A stretch of DNA of 64,000 bases from CAVOEB01 sp965249645 (GCA_965249645.1 CBDFML010000012.1:1550001-1614000); one strand, 5' to 3'. Positions 34,400 through 45,300 are shown, counted from the first letter of the stretch. The notes: a model not told the origin generated them from the sequence alone. Translations and numbers: made by a program.

Positions 34400-35244
34400 T
34401 TCCGACGCCGTGCCCGGAAAAAGAGGAAATTGGTGACGGCCAGGATGGCGATGGCGCAGAACATGGTCGAGAACGCCATCGAGGAGCCCAGCGGCCAGTC
34501 GAACCGGAACCCGAACAGGCTTTCGATGTAGTTGCCGATCATAGTTGTGCTTGGTCCCCCGACCAGGCGCGGCGTGACGTAATCGCCCGCCGAAATCAGA
34601 AAGCCGAACGCGAAGGCAGCGAACAATCCCGCCTTGCACTGAGGCAGGATGATTCCGGCGAAAACCTGCCAGGGCTTGGCGCCCAGATCACGCGCAGCCT
34701 CCAGGGATATGTCCTGAATACCCCTGAGCGAGCCGTAAATCGGCAGTATGGCGAGGGGCAGGAGCCAATGGGTCAGAGTGACGACGACCGTGCCCGGATT
34801 GTAGATAAAGGCCTTGATTGGCTCGTCGACGATGCCGAGCGCAAGAAGCGCCGTATTCAGAATCCCTGTGGTGCCCAGAATGGTTTTCCAGGCGTAAACC
34901 TTGGCGAGATAGCCGCCGAACAAGGCGATAAGAGCACCGAACAGCAGGAGCGGTCCGTATGGCCCCGCCTTGAAACGAACCACGTAGGCGAAGCTGAAGG
35001 CGAGAAACGTCGTGAGCGCACCGATCAGCGCCGCGATGCCGAAGGTCCACAGCCCGACCTCGGCATACTCGTGATAGGTTTCGACGTAGTTATCGAAAGT
35101 GAAGGTCGCCCGCAGCCTGAAGGACTTCACTTCCCAGAAGCTGACGATGAAAAAATAGACGAGCGGCGAAAGAAACAGGACCGTGAACGCCGCGACGGAC
35201 GGCAACAGCAGCCATTTCCGCCGATCACGGAGAAACTCGATCAT
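34396..35244 (-). CDS. Polyamine-type ABC transporter permease (PotB-like)
   Basis: A 282-residue permease with about six transmembrane helices, starting MIEFLRDRRKW. The EAA loop (EAARDLGAKPWQVFAGIILP) is near residue 190, followed by the PotB-typical GDYVTPRLVGG. It overlaps the upstream ATPase and downstream PotC-like gene by four bases each, so translation is coupled. With these it would move a small cationic or amino-acid-like solute across the inner membrane. Confidence 0.9.
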   Translation of the reverse strand: MIEFLRDRRKWLLLPSVAAFTVLFLSPLVYFFIVSFWEVKSFRLRATFTFDNYVETYHEYAEVGLWTFGIAALIGALTTFLAFSFAYVVRFKAGPYGPLLLFGALIALFGGYLAKVYAWKTILGTTGILNTALLALGIVDEPIKAFIYNPGTVVVTLTHWLLPLAILPIYGSLRGIQDISLEAARDLGAKPWQVFAGIILPQCKAGLFAAFAFGFLISAGDYVTPRLVGGPSTTMIGNYIESLFGFRFDWPLGSSMAFSTMFCAIAILAVTNFLFFRARRRK

Positions 35245-36323
35245 TCGTCCAGCACCCGGTATTGACTGGCCGACCATGTCACCCGCACATCGGTCTCCAG
35301 CTCGACCCGCTTCTGGTTATCGTCGACCGCATCGTGGACGGCAATAAACTGCCCATTCCCCAGCGCGATTTTGTATTTCACCAGCGAGCCGAGATACACC
35401 CGGTCCACGACGCGTCCTTCCAATGACAGCTCACTGGCCGCACCGTCACCCTGGATTGACAGGGCTTCCGGGCGAAGAACGACGAGAACCGGGCCATCGC
35501 GCCCCGCATCGTCAAACGACGCGCCCGCATCGAGCTGGATGCGTCCAGATTCGCGCCGGCCGGCGAGGATGTTCGCATCGCCGATAAAATTCGCCACGAA
35601 CCGCGTTGCCGGCCGGGAATAGATATCCTCGGGCCCGCCGTCCTGGACGATCCGCCCTTCCTGCATGATCGCGATCCGGTTTGCGAGTCCAAGCGCTTCG
35701 CCCTGGTCATGGGTTACGAAGACGAACGTGCCGCCGATTTCGCTGTGAATACGGCGCAATTCCTCCTGCATCGTCTTGCGCAACTGCAAATCGAGAGCCG
35801 CAAGGGGTTCGTCGAGCAGCAACACTTCCGGTTCCATAACGAGAGCGCGCGCGAGTGCTACGCGCTGTTGCTCGCCGCCCGAAAGGGCATCGGGGCTGCG
35901 CTCCGCAAGTTCCTCGAGATGAACGAGGCTGATGGTGCGATCGACGCGCTCGGCCAATTCGGCCTTAGGAAGCTTCGCGATCCGTAGGCCATAGGCAATG
36001 TTCTGGCGCACGTTCATGTGCGGGAACAGACCGTAGCCCTGGAATACCATGTTGGTCGGGCGTTTCTCCGGTCCCCAGCGGGTGACGTCGACACCAGCGA
36101 TCTCGACGCGACCCGCGGTCGGGGCGATAAAGCCACCAATTGCGCGCAGCAGTGTCGTCTTGCCGCAACCGGACGGGCCGAGGATGGCGAGAAAATCGCC
36201 GCGCCGAATCTCCAGATCCAACGGTTCGACGGCGACAACCTTGCCGTAATGCTTGGAAACGCCGTGTAACCGGACCAGGACATCGCTGTCCTGGTCCGGC
36301 TGCACGACAGGCTGCTCGGTCAT
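35241..36323 (-). CDS. Polyamine-type ABC transporter ATPase (PotA-like)
   Basis: A 360-residue ABC ATPase: Walker A GPSGCGKTT, Q-loop VFQGYGLFP, signature LSGGEQQRVALARAL, Walker B LLLDEPLAALD and switch THDQGEA. The C-terminal TOBE region is typical of PotA. Coupled by ATGA overlaps to the binding-protein gene before it and the permease after it. The subfamily transports putrescine, spermidine or similar compounds. Confidence 0.92.
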   Translation of the reverse strand: MTEQPVVQPDQDSDVLVRLHGVSKHYGKVVAVEPLDLEIRRGDFLAILGPSGCGKTTLLRAIGGFIAPTAGRVEIAGVDVTRWGPEKRPTNMVFQGYGLFPHMNVRQNIAYGLRIAKLPKAELAERVDRTISLVHLEELAERSPDALSGGEQQRVALARALVMEPEVLLLDEPLAALDLQLRKTMQEELRRIHSEIGGTFVFVTHDQGEALGLANRIAIMQEGRIVQDGGPEDIYSRPATRFVANFIGDANILAGRRESGRIQLDAGASFDDAGRDGPVLVVLRPEALSIQGDGAASELSLEGRVVDRVYLGSLVKYKIALGNGQFIAVHDAVDDNQKRVELETDVRVTWSASQYRVLDE

Positions 36324-37486
36324 GCCTTGAGGAAGTTCTCGTAGCCTTCGAGCCATTCATCGTAGGTGGCATGTTTGCCGTCGGGCTCCAGCGGCGGCAA
36401 TAGAATCAGCGGCGCGTTCTCGGTATAGAACTTCGTCACATCGTCGTAGGTGTACATGTTTTGCGCGGCCTCCGTCATGAGCGGCACGGCCGAAGGATTG
36501 ACGGCGCCACAGGCGATCACGTCGCCGACCACGACCTGAGCTTCGGTGCTGAGCGCGTGGTTGATCAGACCGTAGGTCTCGTCGAGGTAGGGCGCATCCT
36601 TGGCCAGAATAATGGTATCCATCCAACCGTACGAACCCTCGCTCGGATAGGTCCACGTAAGGTCGGCTCCCATATCGACGGCCCAGAACGCCATGGGTTC
36701 CCACCCCTGGGCACAAATCTGCACCTCACCGCGGACGATCGCGTCGAGCGCCTCGCCATAGCTCATGGCGAGCATGCGAGCATGCTCTTTCTTGATCTTG
36801 ATCATGTAGGCGATGGTATCGTCGAGCTGCTTCTTCGTGATCCGCCCGGCGTCATTTACACCGGTCACGGTGTAGACCCAGTGCCACATGGTTGAGGTGG
36901 TGTCGTGGATCAAACAGAACTGGTCCTTGTATTCGGGCTTCTCCAGATCGGCCCAGTTCATGGGAACCGGCAGTGGCATATCCTTTCGATAGACCAGCGG
37001 CAAGCCGCCCCAGAGGTAGGGCACGGAATAGCGATCGCCCTTGTAGTGGTAACCTTCGAAGCTCTTCCAATAAGGATCGAGATTGTCCATATTCTCGATC
37101 CGGCTGGCATCGATCGGCTGGAGCACGCCCGACTCCTGGAACAGGGGCATGTAGTTCCAGGTCGGCATGCCAATATTCATGGTGCCGAGGCCGCCGGCCT
37201 GCAATTTGGTCAGAATCGACTCGATACTCGAGGCGAACGTGCCTTCGAGTGAAATATCGTTGTCGGTGATGTAGCTGCCTTCGCGGAGCGGGTAGCCGTA
37301 TTCCTCCCAACCCATCCAGTTAATGGTCGCGCCCGCAAAAGCCTTGCGCGTGCCCAACCCTCCTACCGCGGCAACACCGGCGGCAGCTGCGCTTCCTTGC
37401 ATGAAGCGTCGACGGTTCAATTTGGTAATTTCAGTGGACTTCATCAATGACTGACGAAGGCGCGCAGATTCGCTGACGATGGTCAT
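36320..37486 (-). CDS. ABC transporter periplasmic substrate-binding protein (PotD-like, Tat signal)
   Basis: A 388-residue solute-binding protein. A twin-arginine signal (NRRRFMQGSAAAAG around residues 24-37) ends near AFAGA, so it is exported folded. The mature part has the PotD/PotF-like INWMGWEEYG start and VPYLWGGLPLVY, and belongs to the spermidine/putrescine-binding cluster. The true ligand could be a polyamine or a related cation. GGGAGAG precedes the ATG. It is the first gene of the ABC operon and lies divergent from an aminotransferase gene, which suggests use of the transported compound as a nitrogen source. Confidence 0.9.
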   Translation of the reverse strand: MTIVSESARLRQSLMKSTEITKLNRRRFMQGSAAAAGVAAVGGLGTRKAFAGATINWMGWEEYGYPLREGSYITDNDISLEGTFASSIESILTKLQAGGLGTMNIGMPTWNYMPLFQESGVLQPIDASRIENMDNLDPYWKSFEGYHYKGDRYSVPYLWGGLPLVYRKDMPLPVPMNWADLEKPEYKDQFCLIHDTTSTMWHWVYTVTGVNDAGRITKKQLDDTIAYMIKIKKEHARMLAMSYGEALDAIVRGEVQICAQGWEPMAFWAVDMGADLTWTYPSEGSYGWMDTIILAKDAPYLDETYGLINHALSTEAQVVVGDVIACGAVNPSAVPLMTEAAQNMYTYDDVTKFYTENAPLILLPPLEPDGKHATYDEWLEGYENFLKA

Positions 37487-37682
37487 GTTTCTCTCCCTAT
37501 GATCGCAATACCCGCTTCAACACTTCTGTTCGTATTTTATTGAAGCCTGGACGCATCCTGTAACGAAATCCCGCCGAATTCAACGGCCTAATCTCGACGG
37601 GAACAATCGTTGTTGCACAAGTGAGAGACGCTCCTCCGCCCCACTAGTCCCCGATGGGGCTCGACATACCCTGGCAGGCACG

Positions 37683-37823
37683 TCACATGGCGTGTCCGAT
37701 CAAGGGCAAAGTGACGATTAATCCGGCGTAGAAGCAGGCTAGTCCCGCCGCAGTAAACACGGTGATCAATGCCGCCCAAAGGATCAGGACGCGCCGGCCC
37801 CGACAACGACAACGCAAATTCAT
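37683..37823 (-). CDS. Possible 46-residue single-pass membrane protein
   Basis: A short ORF starting MNLRCRCRGRRVLILWAAL, with a basic N-terminus and one strong transmembrane segment, ending LPLIGHAM. It lies alone in the 373-base gap between the binding protein and the aminotransferase and opposes the latter. No good ribosome site is seen, so it may not be real. Confidence 0.3.
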   Translation of the reverse strand: MNLRCRCRGRRVLILWAALITVFTAAGLACFYAGLIVTLPLIGHAM

Positions 37824-37859
37824 GCTTCGCTGATACGCGAATTCGACGGAGAATGAGCC

Positions 37860-39200
37860 ATGGCCGACACGCCCATAACCCCTACCGCCCCGGGACGCCT
37901 GAACCGGAAGAACCGCACCCTGGAAAGCGCATGCGACGAGGCCAGGACCCGCTATGTCGCGAAGCATCCAGAGTGTCAGGCGCTCTTTGAACGGGCGGGC
38001 CGTCGCCTTCCCGGTGGGAATACCCGCACGGTGCTGTTTTACGAGCCGTTTCCCTTGCTCATCCAGCGCGCCGAAGGCGCCAAACTCTACGACGCCGACG
38101 GCCATACCTATCTCGATTTTCTGGGTGAGTTTACAGCCGGGCTCTACGGTCACTCCCATCCGATTATTCGCACGGCCATAGAGACCGCGCTGGGCGATGG
38201 CATCGTATTTGGCGCCCCCAACCGGCTCGAAGCGGAGCTCGCAGAGCTTGTCTGCGGACGGTTCCCGTCGTGCGAAATGGTGCGATTTTGCAACTCGGGC
38301 ACGGAAGCCAATCTGATGGCGCTGGCGGCGGCACGGGGCGCCACGGGACGGGCAAAGATCGTGGTGTTCCGCGCGGGCTACCACGGCGGCGTTCTCTCCT
38401 ATGCAACGCCGGAGGCTCCCGTGAACGTTCCCTTTGAGATTGTTCTCGCCGATTACAACGATTTGGAGGGCACCCGCGCCCTGATCGCTGCGCATGCCTC
38501 AGACATCGCCGCCGTCCTCGTCGAGCCGATGCAAGGAAGCGCCGGCGGGATTCCGGTCGTGCCCGGGTTTCTCGAGGGCTTGCGAGAACTTACCCGGAGC
38601 CATGGAATCATCCTGATCTTCGACGAGGTCATGACGTCGCGGCTGGCGCCGGGCGGGCTTCAGGAAAAGCTCGGTGTAACCCCCGATATGACGACGTTCG
38701 GAAAATACATCGGCGGCGGATTGAGCTGTGGCGCGTTCGGCGGTTCGGAACGCCTGATGGCACAATTCGATCCCCGCCGCCCGGGCTCGCTTGGCCACTC
38801 GGGTACGTTCAACAATAACGTCCTGACAATGGCGGCCGGTATCGCGGGTCTGCGTGACATCCTCACCCCGGAGGCGCTCGCGGCAGTCAATCAATCGGGC
38901 AACCAATTGCGAGAACGCCTCAATGCCCTCGCGGCACAACACGGCGCAGCAGTTCAGGCCACGGGATTGGGATCGATCCTCTGCCTTCATCCGCAGCAGC
39001 GGGAAAAGATCACACAGGCGAGTGATATTACGGGCTCGCCAACCGCGCGCGCCCTGCTCCAGTTTCACATGATCGAGCAGGGAATTTTCTTTGCCCGGCG
39101 CGGCTTCATCTCTCTCTCCCTTGCACTCGGGCCCGAGGATCACGACAGTTTTGCTGCGGCCTTCGAATCCTTCCTCGACGAGTACACAAACCTGCTCTAG
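37860..39200 (+). CDS. Class III aminotransferase (glutamate-1-semialdehyde aminomutase-like)
   Basis: A 446-residue fold-type I PLP enzyme: NSGTEANLMAL near the cofactor phosphate site, FRAGYHGG, the Asp in IFDEVMTSRL, and the PLP lysine in TTFGKYIGGG. It resembles GSA aminomutase-related proteins of catabolic clusters more than HemL itself. GGAG is eight bases before the ATG. It diverges from the Pot-type operon and precedes the DMGDH-like gene by 118 bases, so a role in transamination of an imported amine is inferred. Confidence 0.9.
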   Translation: MADTPITPTAPGRLNRKNRTLESACDEARTRYVAKHPECQALFERAGRRLPGGNTRTVLFYEPFPLLIQRAEGAKLYDADGHTYLDFLGEFTAGLYGHSHPIIRTAIETALGDGIVFGAPNRLEAELAELVCGRFPSCEMVRFCNSGTEANLMALAAARGATGRAKIVVFRAGYHGGVLSYATPEAPVNVPFEIVLADYNDLEGTRALIAAHASDIAAVLVEPMQGSAGGIPVVPGFLEGLRELTRSHGIILIFDEVMTSRLAPGGLQEKLGVTPDMTTFGKYIGGGLSCGAFGGSERLMAQFDPRRPGSLGHSGTFNNNVLTMAAGIAGLRDILTPEALAAVNQSGNQLRERLNALAAQHGAAVQATGLGSILCLHPQQREKITQASDITGSPTARALLQFHMIEQGIFFARRGFISLSLALGPEDHDSFAAAFESFLDEYTNLL

Positions 39201-39318
39201 CCAATTTGCCCGATTATCAAACCGGGCCGCCGATGCCACCAATCGGTCGTTTGCAAAGGCCGCTGACTCGCAGTAATTTGAGGCGCTTAAGCTGGTCCGT
39301 ACCAAAGGAGCCGCCTCG

Positions 39319-41766
39319 ATGGCCAAACTTCCCACTCAAGCGCGTGTCGTCGTAATCGGAGCCGGAATCGCTGGTTGCAGCGTCGCCTATCATCTCGCTC
39401 GGCTCGGCTGGAAGGACGTCGTGATCCTCGAAAAGAACGAACCCTCCTCCGGCACGACGTGGCATGCCTGCGGCGCGACCAGCCGGATCCGCTCCCACCC
39501 CACCTACACCCGCCTGTGCAACGATTCCGTCGACCTTTACGCCCGGTTGGAGGAGGAAACCGGACAGGCCACCGGGTTCCACGAAACCGGTGTGCTGCGC
39601 CTGGCAAAGCGGCCGGAACGCCGCATCGAGTTCGAGCGCATGGCAACCTCCGCGGCCGCCATGGGGCACGAGATACGTCTGATCACGCCGCAAGAAGCCG
39701 CCGACATGGTGCCCGGCATGGTGGTCGACGATATCGATTCCGTGGCCTATTCGCCAACCGACGGCCAGGCGAACCCCAGCGACCTGGTCCAGGCCCTTAT
39801 CAAAGGCGCCAAGATGCACGGCGCGACGGTCTGCGACGACGTGACGATCACGGGGATTACCCGCAAGAACGGCGAGATCACCGGGGTCGAGACCGACCAG
39901 GGCGCCATCGCTTGCGAGATTGTCGTCAATTGCGCCGGGATCTGGGCGCGCGAGATCGGCGCCATGGTCGGTGCTAAAATTGCCCTGCAACCGTGTCATC
40001 ATTTCTACATGGTCACGGAAAAAATCGACGGTCTAGCGGGCCAGAAACTGCCCGGCGTGCGCGATATCGACAACCTCGTCTACCTGATCCCGGATGTCGG
40101 CGGCTGGATGGCCGGCACCGCCGAGACCAACCCCATCGCCTATCGGCCCAATCCGATCCCCTACGACGACGGCTATCACCTCCACGATGAGGACTGGGAT
40201 CATTTCGGGCCGTGGATGGAGACCCTCATCAAGCGGCTGCCCTCCTTGGCCGATGTGGGCGTGCGGCAACTGATCAACGGGCTCGAAGCGTTTACGCCCG
40301 ATGGCATGTTCATCCTCGGCGAGGTGCCGGAGCAGCGGAATTTCTACGTCTCGGCGGGGTTTAACGCCTCGGGCATCGGGGCGGGCGGCGGTGCGGGCGA
40401 GGCACTCGCCGAGTGGATCATCGGCGGCGAGCCGCCTTATGATCTGGGCATCGTCGACATTCGGCGCTACGCCCCGTTTTATGGGTCGGAGGAGCAAACC
40501 CGGATTCGCACCGTCGAACAGATCGCCGAACACTTCACATTTCACTGGCCGTTCAACGAATACCCGGCGGGTCGGCCCTTGCGGCGCAGTGCCATTTACG
40601 ACCGGCTTGCGGCCAATGGCGCCTGCTTCGGCCAGAAATATGGCTGGGAGCGGCCGAACTGGTTTGCCCCCACGGGCATGGACCCCGTCGACGACAACGA
40701 TCTGAGCGGCCCGAACTGGTTCGAGCCGGTCGGCGCCGAGTGCCGGGCCGCACGCGAAGCCGTCGCGTTGTTCGATATGTCGACATTCTCGAAGTTCATG
40801 GTCGTGGGCGCGGATGCGGGAGCCGAAATGCAACGGATTTGCGCCGGCAATGTCGGCAAGGAGCCGGGCCGGGTGACCTACACGCAACTGCTCAACGCCC
40901 GGGGCGGCATCGAGGCCGACCTGACCGTCTCCCGGCTCGCCGAGGACCAATTTTATGTCGTCACGGGCACCGGCCAGGGCCGGCGCGACTTCAACCATAT
41001 CGAGCGCAATATGCGACCCGATGCGAACGCCTCGATCCTCGATGTTTCGTCGGCATTCGGTGTGCTCGCGGCGATAGGCCCCCGCTCGCGCGACCTGCTC
41101 GAAACCGTGGCCGAGGGTGACCTCTCGAACGATGCCGCGCCGACCACATCGGTTCGTGAGGTTTTCGTGGCCGGCGCCCCGTGCCGAGCGATCCGGATGA
41201 ACATGATGGGTGAACTTGGCTGGGAGCTGCATATCCCGACCGAATACATGATCACCGTTTACGACGCACTGAAGCAGGCGGGCGATCCGCTCGGGCTCAA
41301 GGATGCGGGCTACCGGGCCATCAATTCCCTGCGCCTCGAGAAGGGCAATTATGTGTTCCCCGGCGATCTCTCGCCCGATATCACCCCGCTCGAAGCGGGG
41401 CTGGGATTTGCCGTCTCGTTCAAACAGCAGGACGACTTCATGGGGCGCTCCGCTCTCGAGGCGCAGCGCGACAAGCCGCTTACCCGTCGCCTCCTCACCT
41501 TTACCACCGACGACTCCGAAGCCATGCTCATTGGCGCCGAGACGATTCATCGCAACGGCAAGGTCGCAGGCTACATCTCGACCGGCGGCTACGGTTACAC
41601 GGTCGGAAGCCAGATCGGTATTGGGCGGCTTCACGACGAGGCCGGCATCGACGACGATTGGGTATCCTCGGGCAGTTTCGAGATCGAGGTTCGCCAAAAG
41701 CGCTACCCCGCCACGGCGCATCTTCGCCCGCTCTACGATCCGGAAAACAAACGCCCCCGCGCCTGA
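39319..41766 (+). CDS. Dimethylglycine/sarcosine dehydrogenase-like FAD enzyme with GcvT domain
   Basis: An 815-residue fusion. The N-terminal half is a DAO-type FAD domain (GAGIAGCSVAYHLARLG at residues ~13-29, and GTTWHACG, whose His corresponds to the covalent flavin attachment site in DMGDH). The C-terminal half is a glycine-cleavage-T-like folate-binding domain, with LDVSSAFGVLAAIGPRSRDL and MGELGWELHIP. Such enzymes demethylate dimethylglycine or sarcosine, transferring the one-carbon unit to tetrahydrofolate. AAGGAG lies eight bases before the ATG. A single-copy choline-betaine-DMG link with the GMC genes 36 kb away is only suggestive. Confidence 0.92.
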   Translation: MAKLPTQARVVVIGAGIAGCSVAYHLARLGWKDVVILEKNEPSSGTTWHACGATSRIRSHPTYTRLCNDSVDLYARLEEETGQATGFHETGVLRLAKRPERRIEFERMATSAAAMGHEIRLITPQEAADMVPGMVVDDIDSVAYSPTDGQANPSDLVQALIKGAKMHGATVCDDVTITGITRKNGEITGVETDQGAIACEIVVNCAGIWAREIGAMVGAKIALQPCHHFYMVTEKIDGLAGQKLPGVRDIDNLVYLIPDVGGWMAGTAETNPIAYRPNPIPYDDGYHLHDEDWDHFGPWMETLIKRLPSLADVGVRQLINGLEAFTPDGMFILGEVPEQRNFYVSAGFNASGIGAGGGAGEALAEWIIGGEPPYDLGIVDIRRYAPFYGSEEQTRIRTVEQIAEHFTFHWPFNEYPAGRPLRRSAIYDRLAANGACFGQKYGWERPNWFAPTGMDPVDDNDLSGPNWFEPVGAECRAAREAVALFDMSTFSKFMVVGADAGAEMQRICAGNVGKEPGRVTYTQLLNARGGIEADLTVSRLAEDQFYVVTGTGQGRRDFNHIERNMRPDANASILDVSSAFGVLAAIGPRSRDLLETVAEGDLSNDAAPTTSVREVFVAGAPCRAIRMNMMGELGWELHIPTEYMITVYDALKQAGDPLGLKDAGYRAINSLRLEKGNYVFPGDLSPDITPLEAGLGFAVSFKQQDDFMGRSALEAQRDKPLTRRLLTFTTDDSEAMLIGAETIHRNGKVAGYISTGGYGYTVGSQIGIGRLHDEAGIDDDWVSSGSFEIEVRQKRYPATAHLRPLYDPENKRPRA

Positions 41767-42361
41767 CGGATCGGATCGCCCTTGGACCGTTATTCCGAGC
41801 TCGGCCTCGCGCCGGGTCGACCACGCGTTGATGAGCCGGTCTGCAGTCATCGCAATTGCGGCAACACACAGCCCCGCGGTTACGCCCTGCCCGGGATCGA
41901 CCTTGGAAAGCGCGATCAAAGTCTCCCGGCACCCCCTTGCATCACGATATCTCGTTTTCGATACGGCAAATGATGGCAAAACTCGCCGTCAGGCACCTGC
42001 TGTATTGCAAGGGAAAGCGCCGGCTTAACCATGTTCGGGCGACCCGCCACGAAGAGGTGACGGCGTAAAAGCCGGTCTCTAAACAACGCTATATTGTACC
42101 AATAATTGTGGCGTCGTGATCAATCCAGGCCTATTCCGCCGAATTAATACAATCCACCTAAGTGATACCGGTCACAGTTAACTTTATTCGCTATACGATA
42201 TTATATATCGTTTGGCAGTGAGGCGCGAGCGGACCCTGTATGTTCCTGTGAAAACATTTGTGGGTTTTGCGTGCGCGTGACGCTTGGTGCGTAATCTATA
42301 ACGCCTTGAGAAGGGCAATTTACGCGGCGTTGGGGATAACGGCGCAAAAGGAAAACCGGTT
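41767..42361. other. 595-base non-coding stretch with AT-rich promoter-like region
   Basis: No credible gene is seen between the DMGDH-like stop and the giant-protein start. The first ~300 bases are GC-rich. From about 42080 to 42230 the sequence turns AT-rich and contains a 17-bp palindrome at 42195-42211 (ACGATA-TTATA-TATCGT). The rest up to the AAGGA ribosome site at 42348-42352 has no obvious element. Confidence 0.5.
42195..42211. promoter_or_regulatory. AT-rich palindrome, candidate operator
   Basis: ACGATA and TATCGT are perfect inverted repeats flanking TTATA, about 150 bases before the start of the FecR/RTX protein gene. The layout fits a dimeric regulator site, or a promoter -10 region overlapped by one. 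Function is inferred from position and AT content only. Confidence 0.35.
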
Positions 42362-45300
42362 TTGGGCATGGACGGCAAATTCGGTCTGTCGGAGGAGCTG
42401 TACGGCTTGCTCGGCAGCGATGCTGACGCTGACTTGCTTGCCGACCTAGGCTTCGGCGACGATTTTGCGTTGCCCGAGCACAGCATTGACATTGTCATTC
42501 TCGATGCAACCGGCGCAGACCACGTGGTTTTGCCAGACGTCGCGGCCCTGCTCAAATCCGCTTACATCCGTGCCGGTAGCGACCTTGCGCTCGAGACCCC
42601 CGGTGGCGGCAAAATTCTCATCCTGAACTACTTTGCGTCCGACACGCCGCCCACTCTGGAAAGCCCCGGAGGCGCCCGGCTCAAGCCCGAGGTGGTCGAA
42701 AGGCTGGCCGGCCCCCAGGCGCCCGGCCAGTACGTCCAGGGAGAAGGCGATCTCGCAAGCGAGCCCATCGGCCGGATCGACACCATCGAGGGAAATGTCA
42801 CGGCCTTGCGAACCGACGGCCAGCTGGACGTTCTGGGTCAGGACGGCGACGTGTTCATGGGCGACGTCCTCTCGACGGACGCAGACGCCGCGGTCGGGAT
42901 CGTGTTCCTCGACGGGTCATCGTTCTCGCTGGCGGAAAACGGCCGGATGGTGCTCGACGAAATGATCTACGATCCCGTGACCGCACAGGGATCGTCGAGT
43001 TTTTCCATCCTGGAAGGCGTCTTCGTCTTTGTCAGCGGCGAGATCGCCGCAAACAATCCCGACGGAATGGTCGTCGAGACGCCTGTGACGACGCTCGGCA
43101 TTCGCGGCACGAAAGTTGCCGGCAAGGCCGCCGCGGAAGGCGAGGAAAACACTATCAGCCTGCTCGAGCAGGAAGACGGCTATGTCGGCGAAATCGTGGT
43201 CTGGAACGGCGGCGGCCAACAGGTTCTGAACTCGGCGGGTGCAACCACATCCGTCTGGAGCTGGAACCAGTCACCCTCGGCGCCGACCACGATGTCGAGC
43301 GCGGAACTCGAACAGGCGTTCGGCAGTGCCATGTCCGCGCTTCTCCCGCCCGAAATTCGCAGCATGAACGACAGCGGCAACCGCCGCGACAGCAGTGATG
43401 AAGAGGCGGCTCTGGCTGCGGCCGAAGCAGAGGCGGAAGCCGAAGGCGAGGGCGAAGGTGAGGCGGAGGCCGAGGGCGAGGTCGCCGAGGAAGACGAGTT
43501 GGAGGCGATCGCCGAAGAACTCGCGGAGGTCGCCCCGGAGGCCGGTCCCGTTGCCGAACCGGAGGTCGTCGCGGCGCCGATCGTTGCGCCGGTCGTCGCC
43601 GCACCGCCACCGCCGCCACCACCTCCTCCACCGCCACCGGCTGCGACGAGTTCAAGCTCGTCGAGCAGCAGCAGTAGCAGCGGCGATGACGACATAGTCG
43701 TCGCTGCCCCGCCCCCGCCTCCCAATAATCCGCCTGATGCAGTCGATAACAACACAAGCGCAACTGAAGACACGAACACGACCGGCAATCTCCTGACCAA
43801 CGACAGCGATTCGGACGGCGGAGTTCTCAGCGTGACCAGCGCGGCTTCGACGACCACACTCGGCGCAGAGATAAACGTCGACTCGGACGGAGCGTTCGAT
43901 TACAACCCCAACGGCGTCTCTGCGCTTAACGCTCTTTCAGCGGGCAAAACCACAACGGACACATTCGATTATACGATTACCGACGGCCAGGGCGGCACGG
44001 ACAGCGCAACCGTGACGGTCACCGTCACCGGCGTAAACGACGCGCCCAGCGCAACCGCCGATACCCAAGGCAGCGCGACCGATGGCGGCGGTGCGATCGT
44101 AATAACCGACGCCTCGCTTCTGGCCAACGACAGTGACCCCGATACGAACGACGCACTCTCGCTCGCCTCTGTCGATGCTGCGAGCGCAGCAGGGGCCGGG
44201 GTCTCTCTGGGCAGTGACGGCGACGTTTCCTACGACCCGGGCGCTCTCTTCCAGTCCCTCGGCGTCGGCGAAACCACCTCGGATACGTTCGACTATGTTG
44301 TGACCGACAGCAATGGCGGCACGGACAGTGCCACCGTGACGGTCACGATCACTGGCGTTAACGACGCCCCTGTTGCAGCCGCCGACGCGCAGGGAAGCGC
44401 GACCGAAGACGGCGGCGCGATCGCAATTACCAGCGCCTCGCTTCTGGCCAACGACAGCGACCCGGATACGAACGACGCCCTGAGTGTCAACGCGGTCGAC
44501 GCCACGAGCGCGGCCGGTGCGGCGATCAGCCTCGGTTCCGGCGGCGACGTTTCCTACGATCCCGGGAGCCTGTTTCAGTCTCTCTCCCAGGGCATCACCC
44601 AGGCCGACACTTTCGATTACACGATTTCGGACGGCAACGGCGCCACGTCCAGCGCAACAGTTACGGTGACGGTAACCGGAACCAACGACACCCCGGTCGC
44701 CGGTGCCGACACCGCAAGCGCGACGGAAGACGGCGGCGCGGTCAGCATCGCAACGAGCACGTTGCTCGCAAACGATAGCGATATCGATAGCGGCGATACC
44801 CTGCGCGTCAGCGCAGTGGACGCGGCCAGCGCGAGCGGTGCCAGCATCTCGCTCGGAACTACGGGCAGTGTCTCTTACGATCCCGGCGCGCTGTTCCAGA
44901 CCCTCGCAGCCGGCGAAACGCAGACCGACACGTTTGACTACATCATTACCGACGATGCCGGCGACTCGGACAGCGCAACCGTCACTGTGACGGTCACCGG
45001 GGTCAACGATGCACCGACCGCCGTCAATATCAGCGGCGTACCAGCGTCGGTCGACGAAAACAGCCCGGGCGCGACGCTGGGCACGATCGACAGCGTCACG
45101 GACGCCGACACCACCGACACTCACACCTTTACAGTCGCCAATGACGCGGACGCGGGCGATACCCGGTTCGAAGTTTCGGGCACGACCGTCAAGCTGAAGG
45201 CCGGCGAAGAGTTCGATTTCGAAAACGAAACCAGCGTCACCCTGACGGTTACGGCAAGCGATCCGAGCGGTGCCACGGCATCGAACCAGATCACGATCAC

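Noticed and set aside
40033..41979. 648-residue open frame antisense to the DMGDH-like gene
   Set aside because: It lies opposite a well-supported FAD/GcvT protein, shows no recognisable domain, and results from the GC-rich codon bias of the true gene.
44036..45004. Regular repeats considered as a CRISPR array
   Set aside because: Units are about 324 bases, coding and in frame, with no short repeat-spacer pattern.
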